From: Dongia_B sp035539215
Lineage (GTDB): Bacteria; Pseudomonadota; Alphaproteobacteria; Dongiales; Dongiaceae
DNA length: 64,000 nucleotides
Direction: 5' to 3'
Assembly (NCBI GenBank): GCA_035539215.1
Contig: DATLIX010000012.1
Location: 71,869 to 135,868 of the forward strand
Of the stretch, positions 1 through 8,471 are shown piece after piece. The position numbers and the translations under genes were made by a program. The notes below the pieces were generated by a model. That model was not told the origin of the DNA. It did no database searches and worked only from the letters and a program-made list of their open reading frames with translations. Each line of letters opens with the position of its first letter. The first letter of the stretch is position 1.

Positions 1-2825
1 ACTTGCCGGCCGAGGTGACGCGACAGGGGCTGACGATCAAAAAAAAGAGTGCGGCCCTTCTCTATGGCATCACCCTGTTCTCGCCGAAGGGATCGAACAG
101 CCCGCTCTTTCTCAACAATTATGCGACCATCTACATCATCGACCAGTTGAAGCGGTTGCCCGGCGTCGGCGATGCCAGCCTGTTCGGCCCGTTGAACTAT
201 TCGATGCGGTTGTGGCTCAATCCTGATCGGTTGAGCAGCCTCAGCCTCACCCCGACCGACGTCGCCAATGCCTTGCAGGCGCAGAACATACAGGCGGCGG
301 TCGGGCGTATCGGCGCCCAGCCGATGTCGAATGATCAGCAGCTGCAATTGAACCTCACCACCAAGGGCCGGCTGACCACCGTCGACGAATTCAAGAACAT
401 TATTCTGCGGGCCAATTCCGATGGCTCGGTGGTGCGCGTTTCCGATGTGGCAAGGGTCGAACTCGGCGCCCAGTCATCCGACCGCTACACTCGCTTCAAT
501 GGCGCGCCCAGCGCCGCCATCGGCATCTATCAGTCGCCGGGCGCCAATGCGGTGCAGGTCGCCAAGGAGGTCCGGGACAAGATGGACGAATTGTCCAAGT
601 CCTTCCCGGAAGATGTGCAGTACAAGGTCTTCTATGATTCGACGGTGTTCATCACCTCGACCATCGAGGAGGTGATCAAGACCCTGATGGAGGCCTTCGT
701 TCTGGTCGCCATCGTCGTCTATCTCTTCCTCGGCAAGTTGCGGACAACCCTCATTCCGCTGATCGCGGTGCCGGTATCCATCATCGGCACCTTCGCCGTG
801 CTGCTGATGATCGGTTTCTCCGCCAACACCGTCTCGCTGCTGGCCCTGGTGCTGGCGATCGGCATCGTGGTCGATGACGCCATCGTCGTGATCGAGAATG
901 TCGAGCGCGTGCTGGAGGAAGATCCGCTGCTCAGCGTGCCGGATGCGACCAAGAAAGCGATGGCGGAGATCACCGGGCCGATCATCGCCATCACCCTGGT
1001 GCTGCTGTCGGTCTTCGTGCCGGTTGCCTTCATTCCCGGTCTCAGCGGCCTGCTGTTCCGGCAATTCGCGGTGGCGGTGGTCGTGTCGATGCTGATCTCG
1101 GCGGTCAATGCCTTGACCCTCAGCCCGGCGCTCTGTGCCGTGTTGCTGACCCGCGGGCACGGCAGCAGGGGGCCGATCAAATACGTCTTGCGCGGCATTG
1201 ACAAAGTACGTGACGGCTATGCCGCCATCGTGCGGCGGTTGATCCGTATCGCCATCGTCAGCGTGGTCGTCATCGGCGGCCTTGCCCTCATCTCCTTCCT
1301 GCTTTTCGGCCGGACGCCGCAGGGCTTCCTGCCGGATGAAGACCAGGGCTATTTCTTTGCCTCGATGCAGCTGCCGGACGCCGCCTCGGTCGGCCGTAAT
1401 TCAGTGATTACCAAAGAGGCAGAGGACATCATCAAGGCCGATCCCGCTGTCCGCGACGTGCTGTCGGTGGTCGGCTTCAACTTTCTCGATGGCATTGCCC
1501 AGTCGAACTCGACCTTTTTCGTCGTCGCCCTGAAACCCTATGAGGAGCGGACCGCGACGAATATGCGGGTCCAGGCGGTTTTGGGCCGGTTGCGCGGCAA
1601 GCTGTTCGGCATTCCAGGTGCCGTGATCATTCCCTTCAATCTGCCGCCGATCATCGGTCTCGGCAGCACCGGCGGTTTCCAGTTCATGCTGGAGGACCGC
1701 GCGGGTACCAGTACCACGCAGCAGATGGCTCAGCTGATGGGCGGCATGGTCGTGGCGGCCAACCAGGATAAGCAGCTGACCGGCGTCTTCAGCACTTATT
1801 CTTCCAGCACGCCATCGCTGTATCTCAATATCGACCGTGACAAGGCGCAGACCCTCGGCGTCAAGATTTCGGACATCTTCAGCGCGCTGCAGGGGACTTT
1901 GGGCGGTCTCTATGTGAACGATTTCAATCTCTATGGCCGGACCTGGCAGGTGCAGATCCAGGCCGAAACTCAGTTCCGCCGCCGCATCGACGACATCTAC
2001 GATATCTATGTGCGCAATTCGGCCGGCGGCATGGTGCCCTTGCGTTCCTTGCTGGCGATCGACACCAAATTGGTGCCGCAGGGGATTACGCGCTATAACG
2101 GCTTCCGCGCCGTGACCATCAACGGCAGCGCCGCGCCCGGAGCCAGCACCGGCACGGCACTTGCCATCATGGACAAGATTTCGCAGCAGGTTCTGCCCCA
2201 GGGCTTCGGCTTTGAATGGACGGGCACTGCCTTGCAGGAAATCGCCGCCGCCGGCAAGACGCCGATCGTCCTCAGTATGGCTGTGCTGTTTGCCTATCTC
2301 TTCCTGGTGGCCTTGTATGAGAGCTGGACCATCCCGGTGCCGGTGCTGCTCTCCGTGGTGACCGGTGTGCTGGGCGCCATCATTGCCATCGTGCTGACGG
2401 GACTGAGTTTCGACGTCTATGCCCAGATCGGCCTTGTGGTGCTGATCGCCTTGGCCGCCAAGAACGGCATCCTGATCATCGAATTTGCGAAATTGCAGCG
2501 CGAGAGCGGCAAATCGATCCAGGATGCTGCCCTGGAGGGGGCCCGGCTGCGCTTCCGCCCGGTGATGATGACCAGCTTTGCTTTCATCCTCGGTCTGGTC
2601 CCGTTGATCACGGCACTGGGCGCCGGCGCGGCAACCCGGCGCGCGGTCGGTACGCCGGTCTTCGGCGGCATGCTGGGCGCGTCCGCCGTCGGTATTTTCC
2701 TGATCCCCATGCTCTATGTGGTGTTCCAGCATACCCGCGAATGGGTGAAGGCCAGAATCGGCCGCGGGCAGCATGATGCGCACCGGCCGATCGCCGGGCC
2801 CGAAGAGGAAGACGAAGAAGTCTGA
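1..2825 (+). CDS. RND efflux pump inner-membrane transporter, HAE1 (AcrB/MexB) family, 5'-truncated by the window edge
   Basis: This is the proton-driven subunit of a tripartite hydrophobe/drug exporter in the inner membrane. The reading frame is open from the first bases. The visible N-terminus (PAEVTRQGLTIKKKS) matches the pore domain that normally lies about 100 residues into AcrB, so roughly the first 110 residues are outside the window and the remaining ~940 are here. The TM4 proton-relay motif is present (GIVVDDAIVVIENVERVLEE, containing the Asp-Asp pair), and so is the TM10 lysine in ALAAKNGILIIEFAK. Both halves of the duplicated RND fold are intact, and the C-terminus is charged (EEEDEEV). 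The membrane-fusion partner is probably upstream, outside the window. A strong terminator follows. Substrate cannot be read from the sequence. Confidence 0.95.
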   Translation, partial: LPAEVTRQGLTIKKKSAALLYGITLFSPKGSNSPLFLNNYATIYIIDQLKRLPGVGDASLFGPLNYSMRLWLNPDRLSSLSLTPTDVANALQAQNIQAAVGRIGAQPMSNDQQLQLNLTTKGRLTTVDEFKNIILRANSDGSVVRVSDVARVELGAQSSDRYTRFNGAPSAAIGIYQSPGANAVQVAKEVRDKMDELSKSFPEDVQYKVFYDSTVFITSTIEEVIKTLMEAFVLVAIVVYLFLGKLRTTLIPLIAVPVSIIGTFAVLLMIGFSANTVSLLALVLAIGIVVDDAIVVIENVERVLEEDPLLSVPDATKKAMAEITGPIIAITLVLLSVFVPVAFIPGLSGLLFRQFAVAVVVSMLISAVNALTLSPALCAVLLTRGHGSRGPIKYVLRGIDKVRDGYAAIVRRLIRIAIVSVVVIGGLALISFLLFGRTPQGFLPDEDQGYFFASMQLPDAASVGRNSVITKEAEDIIKADPAVRDVLSVVGFNFLDGIAQSNSTFFVVALKPYEERTATNMRVQAVLGRLRGKLFGIPGAVIIPFNLPPIIGLGSTGGFQFMLEDRAGTSTTQQMAQLMGGMVVAANQDKQLTGVFSTYSSSTPSLYLNIDRDKAQTLGVKISDIFSALQGTLGGLYVNDFNLYGRTWQVQIQAETQFRRRIDDIYDIYVRNSAGGMVPLRSLLAIDTKLVPQGITRYNGFRAVTINGSAAPGASTGTALAIMDKISQQVLPQGFGFEWTGTALQEIAAAGKTPIVLSMAVLFAYLFLVALYESWTIPVPVLLSVVTGVLGAIIAIVLTGLSFDVYAQIGLVVLIALAAKNGILIIEFAKLQRESGKSIQDAALEGARLRFRPVMMTSFAFILGLVPLITALGAGAATRRAVGTPVFGGMLGASAVGIFLIPMLYVVFQHTREWVKARIGRGQHDAHRPIAGPEEEDEEV

Positions 2826-2840
2826 GGCGACTGATGCAAT

Positions 2841-2880
2841 AAAAAGCCCCGCCGTTCATACCCGGCGGGGCTTTTCTTTT
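2841..2880 (+). terminator. Rho-independent terminator after the RND gene
   Basis: A GC-rich hairpin (AAAAGCCCCGCCG, 8-nt loop, CGGCGGGGCTTTT) is followed by a T-rich run. It begins 15 bases after the RND stop codon. The A-run on its left arm means it could also act on the minus strand, which fits the convergent gene ending at 2916. Confidence 0.9.
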
Positions 2881-2915
2881 CCGGCGGCTTGCTCCGTCGC
2901 GGGCAATTCCCCGGA

Positions 2916-3482
2916 TTATTCCTTGGTATGATCGCCCCAGGGTGTGCGGCCGAAAATCCGCTCCACGGCCGGCCGGAAGGCTGCGATCGGCATCGTGTCG
3001 TAGTTCGGATCGAAAGCCGTCTGATCCCACTCGTCACAAAACTTTGCCGTCCGTTCGAAGCCCGGATGCCCGCGATGTTTCTCGCGGGCGAAGCGGTCGC
3101 CACCGAAGAAGTGGTTGTAGTAGTAGCCCTGGAATGGCTCGTGATTGCGCACCATCCAGTAGTTCAGCGGGCTCACATAGGGACGCAGGATTTCCGCCGC
3201 GAGCGCCCCGTGATTGACCGGCGCCAGATCGTCACCGATATCGTGGAACAACCCGCAAACCACGGTTTCCTCGTCGGCCCCGGCCCGCAAAGCACGGGTG
3301 GCGGTCTGCAGCGAGTGCTCGTAGCGATCGACCGGATAGCCGAGATCGCCACCCTTCAGGCGCTCAATGGCGCCGAGCAGGCGATCCACCAGGCCATGTT
3401 CATAGACGGTGAACTTATCGCCGATGACCTTCCATTCCTCGGCAGTGCTGTCGGCGAATTTGGTGAAGCGAACAATGGTCAT
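2916..3482 (-). CDS. HD-domain mixed-valent di-iron oxygenase, TmpB/PhnZ-like (probable phosphonate C-P bond cleavage)
   Basis: A 188-residue HD-fold protein. Putative iron ligands are H56 (YEHSLQ), H80-D81 (LFHDIGD), H91 (NHG) and H114 (RNHEPF), with an acidic residue at 150 or 153. The 24-residue gap between the first His and the HD pair is the same as in PhnZ. HD oxygenases of this type (PhnZ, TmpB) cleave a 1-hydroxyphosphonate to a carboxylate plus phosphate. It sits 57 bases downstream of a gamma-butyrobetaine-hydroxylase-like dioxygenase in the same direction, the arrangement of the tmpA-tmpB pair that turns 2-trimethylaminoethylphosphonate into glycine betaine and phosphate. The residue seven before H56, where PhnZ has its lid Glu, is Tyr49 here, so substrate and mechanism should not be assumed identical. 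Automatic annotation would probably call it a phosphohydrolase. Confidence 0.65.
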   Translation of the reverse strand: MTIVRFTKFADSTAEEWKVIGDKFTVYEHGLVDRLLGAIERLKGGDLGYPVDRYEHSLQTATRALRAGADEETVVCGLFHDIGDDLAPVNHGALAAEILRPYVSPLNYWMVRNHEPFQGYYYNHFFGGDRFAREKHRGHPGFERTAKFCDEWDQTAFDPNYDTMPIAAFRPAVERIFGRTPWGDHTKE

Positions 3483-3539
3483 GCTGGTTCCCCGCGGTTG
3501 ATTGTTTTCTCATTGTTGTCGAATGTCGCCATCTCTACA

Positions 3540-4700
3540 TCACTCCGCGGCCAGCGGGCGGGCCTGCCGCGCCAGGATCTTGCGCTTGCTGCCGACCGTG
3601 TCGCGGTCCATGTAGCACTGGCGCATGTGGCGCATGCCGGTATCGAGCTTGAATCCCTTGCGGCCATGCAACAGGCGATAATTGTCCATGATCATGCAAT
3701 CGCCGGGACCAAGCTTGAAGGTCAGGGTCAAGGCGGGATCGTTCAGCAGCTGGAAGTAAAGTTGCCGCGCCTTGTAATAGCGGTCCAGCATATCGAGCGG
3801 CAGATGATCGACCATTTCCGTACGATTGGAATAGCGTACCTGATGCAAGCGGCCATCGCCGTCGAGTTCGATCAGCGGGCCGTCGCTTTCCAGGATGGCG
3901 GTATTATCGGCATAGCGGAAGCGCGGCCGCACGGTGGTCAGCGTGTCGAAGGCTTCCGGGTCGCGTGCCTGCACCTCACGGGCGACACGGAAACCGTCGA
4001 CGATGACGGATTCCCCGCCTTCGGCGTCATTGCGCAGGCAATGCAGGAAAATGTAGCCCGGCACCGGCGTGCGGTAGGGGTTGTCGGCATGCTGCTCAAG
4101 GCCGCGCGTCGTCATGGTGAGGTCATAGGCCTTGGGAATGGCCTTGACGTCGGCGAGGCCGCCCCAATTGGTGATGCGGATCGGGCCGATGCAATTGGTG
4201 AGCGCCATGGCGCCCTCCATTTCGACCGGCACGTTATGCACGATCATGAAGCCGTAGTGGTGCAGCGCCTGCAGCATCTCGCCCACGGCGGCTTGATCGC
4301 GCTGCAGGTGCGGCAGATCGGCTTCCGGACGGCTGGCGAGATCATGGCCCCAGAGCTGGAGATCCGGTGCGGCCTGGCCGTAGGTCGCCTGGCGCGCGGG
4401 AACTGGCTTGGCGATCTGGTGCAGCCAATCCGCCGCGACCGTCACTTGGTAATTGTCGCTGAAGGTGAGGGCGATGCGATCATCGGCCGGGCTCACGCAG
4501 CTGGTCAATTTGAGATCGAGCGGCAATTCCGCCGCTTCAATCAAACGCTGGCCCGTGCGCGCATCGAGGATATCATCGACCGGCAGGCGTTCGCGCAGCC
4601 AGAGCGGATGAAAAAGCTGCCGCCTGCCGTCTTGCCATTCGATTGCCAGGATGCCGTCTTTAACGCTGGCGGTTTTTGCCAGGCGCGTCGTCTCGGCCAT
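3540..4700 (-). CDS. Fe(II)/2-oxoglutarate dioxygenase, gamma-butyrobetaine hydroxylase-like (TmpA-like)
   Basis: About 386 residues. It has an N-terminal DUF971-like domain (to ~residue 95), then a TauD/GBBH catalytic domain with metal-binding H204-x-D206 (EQHADNP), distal H345 (LLHGRKGF) and the 2OG-binding Arg in HMRQCYMDRD. Family members hydroxylate quaternary-ammonium substrates such as gamma-butyrobetaine or, for TmpA, 2-trimethylaminoethylphosphonate. The HD-oxygenase neighbour favours the phosphonate role: hydroxylation at C1, then C-P cleavage. A carnitine-synthesis role (BBOX) is the main alternative. The start is the ATG at 4700 rather than the one at 4706, because GGGAG lies directly against 4706 but six bases from 4700. 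A divergent GlxA-type regulator shares its promoter region. Confidence 0.75.
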   Translation of the reverse strand: MAETTRLAKTASVKDGILAIEWQDGRRQLFHPLWLRERLPVDDILDARTGQRLIEAAELPLDLKLTSCVSPADDRIALTFSDNYQVTVAADWLHQIAKPVPARQATYGQAAPDLQLWGHDLASRPEADLPHLQRDQAAVGEMLQALHHYGFMIVHNVPVEMEGAMALTNCIGPIRITNWGGLADVKAIPKAYDLTMTTRGLEQHADNPYRTPVPGYIFLHCLRNDAEGGESVIVDGFRVAREVQARDPEAFDTLTTVRPRFRYADNTAILESDGPLIELDGDGRLHQVRYSNRTEMVDHLPLDMLDRYYKARQLYFQLLNDPALTLTFKLGPGDCMIMDNYRLLHGRKGFKLDTGMRHMRQCYMDRDTVGSKRKILARQARPLAAE

Positions 4701-4855
4701 TATCATCTCCCAATCATTCGTTGATTCTGTTCGCCCGATCTTGCGACCGGACCAGTTAACCGATGCTAACGGCGAGGCGAAACGACACAGGGTGTCTTTT
4801 TCGCCGTTCCTGTGCTATTTTTCGCCGCAGTCGCAAAAAAGATAAAAACCGTCGC

Positions 4856-5932
4856 ATGATCCGAAAGTTATCGACAAAAGCGGGGGACACAAAACCCGGG
4901 ACGAAGCGGCCGCGCCGCGGCTCGCCACCTCAGCTTGGCGCGACCAACGCCGCGGCGGATGGGGCGAGCGCTTGGACGCTTGCCGAGCCGCGGATCGGGT
5001 TTCTGCTGGTGCCGCAGTTCTCGATGCTGGAACTGTTCTGTGCGATCGAGCCGTTGCGGATCGCCAATCGCCTCGGCGGGCTCAATTTCTCCTGGAGCTT
5101 TCTCTCAGCCGACGGCGGGCCGGTCTCGGCAAGCAACGGTATTCCCGTCGCGGCCAGCCAATCATTGGCGGCGGTTCATGGCCTGCCGATCCTGTTTGTC
5201 ATGGCCAGTTTCGAACCGGAAGCCACCATCCGGCGGCGCGACCAGGCGAAGCTGCGCGATCTGGCGCGGCATGGCACGCTGCTCGGCGGCATCGATACCG
5301 GCCCCTTCATCCTCGCGCGGGCCGGCCTGTTGCAAGATCGCCGGACGACTTTGCACTGGCAGAGCATCGCTGCTTTCAGCGAGGAATTCCCGGACATCGC
5401 CACCAGCGACCATGTCTTCGAACTGGATCGCGACCGGCTGACCTGTCCGGGGGGAACGGCGCCGATCGACATGATGCTGCATCTCGTCGCTTTGCGGGCC
5501 GGCGAACCGCTGGCCAATGCCATCGCCGAGCAGATCGTCCATCCCCGCATCCGTCCCGGCCATGACCCGCAGCGCATGACGCCGGCGGAGCGCTACCAGA
5601 TCGATAACACCTATGTCAGCCGGGCGATTACGGCCATGGAGGACCATCTGGATGAGCCGCTGAGCCTGGCGGAGCTGGCCGAAGCGAGCCAGGTTTCGCA
5701 GCGGCAATTGGAACGACTGTTCCGCGAGCAGATGAAGACGACGGCCAAGGCCTTCTATGTACGGCTGCGCCTGGAGCGCGCCCGGCAATTACTCGCCGAG
5801 AGCCAGCGGCCGGTCGGGGAGATCGCCTTGGCAACCGGCTTTGCCAGCAGGGCGCATTTCAGCCGCGCCTATCTGCGTGCATTTGGAACGCCGCCGGGGC
5901 ATCGTCGCCGCGCACAGGGAAGCATAGCTTGA
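4856..5932 (+). CDS. GlxA/GbdR-type transcriptional regulator (DJ-1/PfpI domain + AraC DNA-binding domain)
   Basis: About 358 residues. The N-terminal half is a DJ-1/PfpI (class I glutamine amidotransferase-like) sensor domain, roughly residues 40-210 (IGFLLVPQFSMLELF, PILFVMASFEPEA, LTCPGGTAPIDMM). The C-terminal ~100 residues carry two AraC helix-turn-helix units (SLAELAEASQVSQRQLERLF and GEIALATGFASRAHFSRAY). This architecture includes GbdR, CdhR and ArgR of pseudomonads, which sense betaine, carnitine or amino acids. It is divergent from the TmpA-like gene across ~155 bases, so it probably activates the phosphonate/betaine genes. I chose the ATG at 4856. An in-frame ATG at 4763 adds 31 Arg-rich residues that look like untranslated leader. 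Confidence 0.85.
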   Translation: MIRKLSTKAGDTKPGTKRPRRGSPPQLGATNAAADGASAWTLAEPRIGFLLVPQFSMLELFCAIEPLRIANRLGGLNFSWSFLSADGGPVSASNGIPVAASQSLAAVHGLPILFVMASFEPEATIRRRDQAKLRDLARHGTLLGGIDTGPFILARAGLLQDRRTTLHWQSIAAFSEEFPDIATSDHVFELDRDRLTCPGGTAPIDMMLHLVALRAGEPLANAIAEQIVHPRIRPGHDPQRMTPAERYQIDNTYVSRAITAMEDHLDEPLSLAELAEASQVSQRQLERLFREQMKTTAKAFYVRLRLERARQLLAESQRPVGEIALATGFASRAHFSRAYLRAFGTPPGHRRRAQGSIA

Positions 5933-5951
5933 TGGCATAAGCTGCGGCGCG

Positions 5952-7421
5952 TCAGACCGTCGCCGGCGCCTTTGCATTCTCGCCGCTTACACGATCGCAC
6001 AGTATCTGTTCATGAATATGCGCCGCCACTTGCTCGCAGCTGCGGCGGATATCGGGGACGGCGATGATCTCCCAGAAGGTGCCTTTGGTAATCGGGCCGA
6101 TGGCAAAGAGGTCGTCGCTGATATGGCCCTCGGTGTCGACGACCGCGCCGGTGATATCGGTATCGATGCCGAGCCGCAGATGATCGGGCCGGATATGGCC
6201 CTCGGTGAGCAGTTGCCGAATGAGCGGCCGATCGAGCTTGGTGAAATCGCCTTGCAAGCCGGAACAGTCGATCACCCGCTCGACCGCCAGCTTGCTGCTG
6301 GCCCCGGATTTCAGCGTCAGCTCGACTTCGACCGTGCCGATACAGGGCGTGATCTGCCCCAGCCTGGCGGCGGTAATGCTGAGCTGGCCACGGCGCATGG
6401 CGTCCTCAATCCGTGCATGGATGCGGGGCGCGGCACGATGCCGGTGCACATCCCACCAGGGCCGCAAGTGGCGCAGGAACCGCCGCCGTTCGGCGATCGG
6501 CATGTCGAGCCAGAGGCGCTGCGTATGTGGCCGCAGGCCATCGATGACCGCACGCCAGTCGACGCCGACTTTGCGGGCTTCGTGGACCGCCATGCGAATT
6601 TCCCGCAGTAATTTGGCGAGCGTCTGCACCTGCGGCGGGGCGGCGAAATGCCAGGGCTGCGCGACCGCTCCATGCACGCGCGGCAACAGGCCGCGGCGCG
6701 AGACGGCCTGGATCGGACCCTTGTGGCCGCGGTCGAGCAACGAGATGACTGTATCGACCATGGTCAATCCGGTACCGATCAGCAGCACCGGCGATTGCGG
6801 ATCCAGCTTGTCGAGGGCATCTGGATCCCATGGGTCCTTGAAGATGCCGGGCTGCGCGCGGGCCGGCGGAAAATTGCCGATCGCGAGCACGGCGCAATCG
6901 ACGGGGAGCCGCCGGCCGACGGCGAGTTCGACCTCCCAGCCACGCACAGGCTTGCCGTCCTTTCCATCGGCCTTGCGCCGATGCAGGGCCACCGCCTCAT
7001 CGCTGACCAGGAAGACATTGCTGTCATTGCCTTGGCGCCAGATCCCGTCGCCGAGCAATTGCTGGATGTAGCGGCCATAGAGGCCGCGCGGCACGAAGCT
7101 GTTCGGTCCCGGCTGTTCATGCGGGGTATCCGCCTGATCCGGGGGTAGGTCGCGCAGCCATTGCACGAAATGCTCCGGCCGATCGGCGAAGGCGCTCATA
7201 TTGCTGGCGCGGACATTCAGCAGATGGTTGGAATTGCCGGTCGAATAGGCGAGGCCCAGCCCGAAATGCTGGTTCTTTTCGATCAGCAGGACGCGGTCTT
7301 CCGGCCCGCAGCGTTTCAGCAGATGCAGGGTCAGCAAGGCGCCGCTGAAACCCGCGCCGATCACCGCGATGGTTCGTCCAGGCGATTGCGCCGCCATCGC
7401 TTTTCTCAAGGTCGTTGGCAT
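5952..7421 (-). CDS. FAD/NAD(P)-binding oxidoreductase, COG4529-like (NAD_binding_9 family)
   Basis: About 489 residues. An N-terminal dinucleotide-binding motif is clear (VIGAGFSGALLTLHLL), followed by the family-typical LLNVRASNMSAFADRPEHF segment. A second nucleotide-binding region (VLLIGTGLTMVDTVISLLD) lies mid-protein, with a late LFAIGPITKGTFWEI stretch. Members are flavoproteins with no settled activity that often sit beside sulfonate or siderophore genes. It lies directly downstream of tauD on the same strand, so it may supply electrons or process a sulfonate-related metabolite; that is inference only. The start at 7421 has GGAG five bases upstream. The longer frame (to 7478) would run into the end of tauD and lacks such a site. 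Confidence 0.75.
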   Translation of the reverse strand: MPTTLRKAMAAQSPGRTIAVIGAGFSGALLTLHLLKRCGPEDRVLLIEKNQHFGLGLAYSTGNSNHLLNVRASNMSAFADRPEHFVQWLRDLPPDQADTPHEQPGPNSFVPRGLYGRYIQQLLGDGIWRQGNDSNVFLVSDEAVALHRRKADGKDGKPVRGWEVELAVGRRLPVDCAVLAIGNFPPARAQPGIFKDPWDPDALDKLDPQSPVLLIGTGLTMVDTVISLLDRGHKGPIQAVSRRGLLPRVHGAVAQPWHFAAPPQVQTLAKLLREIRMAVHEARKVGVDWRAVIDGLRPHTQRLWLDMPIAERRRFLRHLRPWWDVHRHRAAPRIHARIEDAMRRGQLSITAARLGQITPCIGTVEVELTLKSGASSKLAVERVIDCSGLQGDFTKLDRPLIRQLLTEGHIRPDHLRLGIDTDITGAVVDTEGHISDDLFAIGPITKGTFWEIIAVPDIRRSCEQVAAHIHEQILCDRVSGENAKAPATV

Positions 7422-7458
7422 GGAAGCTCCGGCAATCCGGTTACGATAGGAATGGCGA

Positions 7459-8313
7459 TCAGAACGGCTTATCGCCAATGATGGTCGCGCGGTGCATCAC
7501 CCGGCGATGCGGCATGTAATCCGCCAGGGCATAATGCTGCGTGCTGCGATTGTCCCAGAAGGCGAGATCGTTTTCCCGCCATTGCCAACGGATGGTGAAT
7601 TCCGGCTTGGCGGTATGGGCGAAGAGAAGCGACAGCACGGCCTCGCTTTCTGGCTTGCTCAACTGGTCGATCGAAAGGGTGAAGCCGGCATTAACGAAGA
7701 GGCCCTTCTGACCCGTTATCGGATGCGTGCGAACGACGGGATGGCTGACAGGCCTGTGGCTGCTGCGTGTCGCCTGCCAGCGTGCATCGTCTTCCGGCGT
7801 GCTGCCGTAGCGGCTACGCGGAAAAGACTTCTCGAAATCATGGCTGGCGGTGAGGCCGTCGAGGAACTGACGGAAGGCCGGCGAGAGCGCCTGATAGGCG
7901 GCGATGGAATTGGACCAGGTCGTATCGCCGCCTAACGGCGGCAATTGCCGGGCATAGAGCAAAGCGCCGAGGGGCGGCGTCTCGATGAATGTGACGTCGG
8001 TATGCCAGATGTTATTATCCGGCGGATTGGCGCGGTCGGTGTCGAGCACGATGATCTCTTCGACATCCGGCACGGTCGGATAGATCGGATGGATATGCAG
8101 CTTGCCGAAACGGGCGGCGAAATCGCGCTGCTGGGCCGGCGTCAGGTGCTGATCGCGGAAGAAGATCACCTGATGAGTCAGCACGGCCTGTTCGATCTCG
8201 GCGATTGCGCCATCGTCGAGCCGGGCAGCGAGATCGATATTGCCGATCACGGCACCGATCGTCGGGCTGAGCGGCGTCACCGTGAGATGGTCCGTCTTGC
8301 TGCGATTGCTCAT
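7459..8313 (-). CDS. tauD: Taurine dioxygenase (Fe(II)/2-oxoglutarate dependent)
   Basis: 284 residues, matching Escherichia coli TauD in length and closely in sequence by eye (shared IETPP, HPVVRTHP, FAH-KPEF blocks and the terminal RATI-GDKPF). Metal ligands are H104-x-D106 (NIWHTDVTF) and H260 (TQHYA); 2OG-binding Arg are R271 and R275. These keep a constant +5 offset from the E. coli residues. The reaction is oxygenation of taurine next to the sulfonate, giving aminoacetaldehyde and sulfite for sulfur supply. No tauABC transporter genes are in the window, so uptake must be encoded elsewhere. A palindrome about 80 bases upstream may be its operator. It is followed by a flavoprotein gene, probably co-transcribed. 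Confidence 0.93.
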   Translation of the reverse strand: MSNRSKTDHLTVTPLSPTIGAVIGNIDLAARLDDGAIAEIEQAVLTHQVIFFRDQHLTPAQQRDFAARFGKLHIHPIYPTVPDVEEIIVLDTDRANPPDNNIWHTDVTFIETPPLGALLYARQLPPLGGDTTWSNSIAAYQALSPAFRQFLDGLTASHDFEKSFPRSRYGSTPEDDARWQATRSSHRPVSHPVVRTHPITGQKGLFVNAGFTLSIDQLSKPESEAVLSLLFAHTAKPEFTIRWQWRENDLAFWDNRSTQHYALADYMPHRRVMHRATIIGDKPF

Positions 8314-8394
8314 TTTGCGCTCTCGTCGTCGAATGGCGATCCCGCTTTAAAAGGGCTGGAAGCGGCGGAATCGGGTCGAGCAGGAGGATAAATC

Positions 8395-8411
8395 TCTACT
8401 GATTTAGTAGA
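8395..8411. promoter_or_regulatory. 17-bp palindrome in the tauD upstream region, possible operator
   Basis: TCTACT and AGTAGA form a perfect inverted repeat around a 5-base centre (GATTT). It lies 82-98 bases before the tauD start and is the only clear dyad in the 158-base gap between tauD and the NrsF-like gene. No cognate regulator is evident nearby apart from the AraC-type protein at 4856. Confidence 0.35.
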
Positions 8412-8471
8412 CAAACGAAAAGTAACCGGCATGGCGCGAGTTTTTCTCGCTGCCACAGGCGGGCCAGAAGC

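Noticed and set aside
1401..2783. 460-residue minus-strand ORF opposite the RND gene
   Set aside because: Shadow of the RND coding frame; His/Gln/Asp-rich with no family signature.
3540..4700. Classical carnitine-synthesis gamma-butyrobetaine hydroxylase
   Set aside because: Not excluded, but no other carnitine gene is nearby and the adjacent HD oxygenase fits the phosphonate pair better.
2889..4724. 611-residue plus-strand ORF across the TmpA/TmpB-like genes
   Set aside because: It is antisense to two recognisable enzymes, has no ribosome-binding site or domain, and its His/Gly/Arg-rich composition is typical of high-GC shadow frames.
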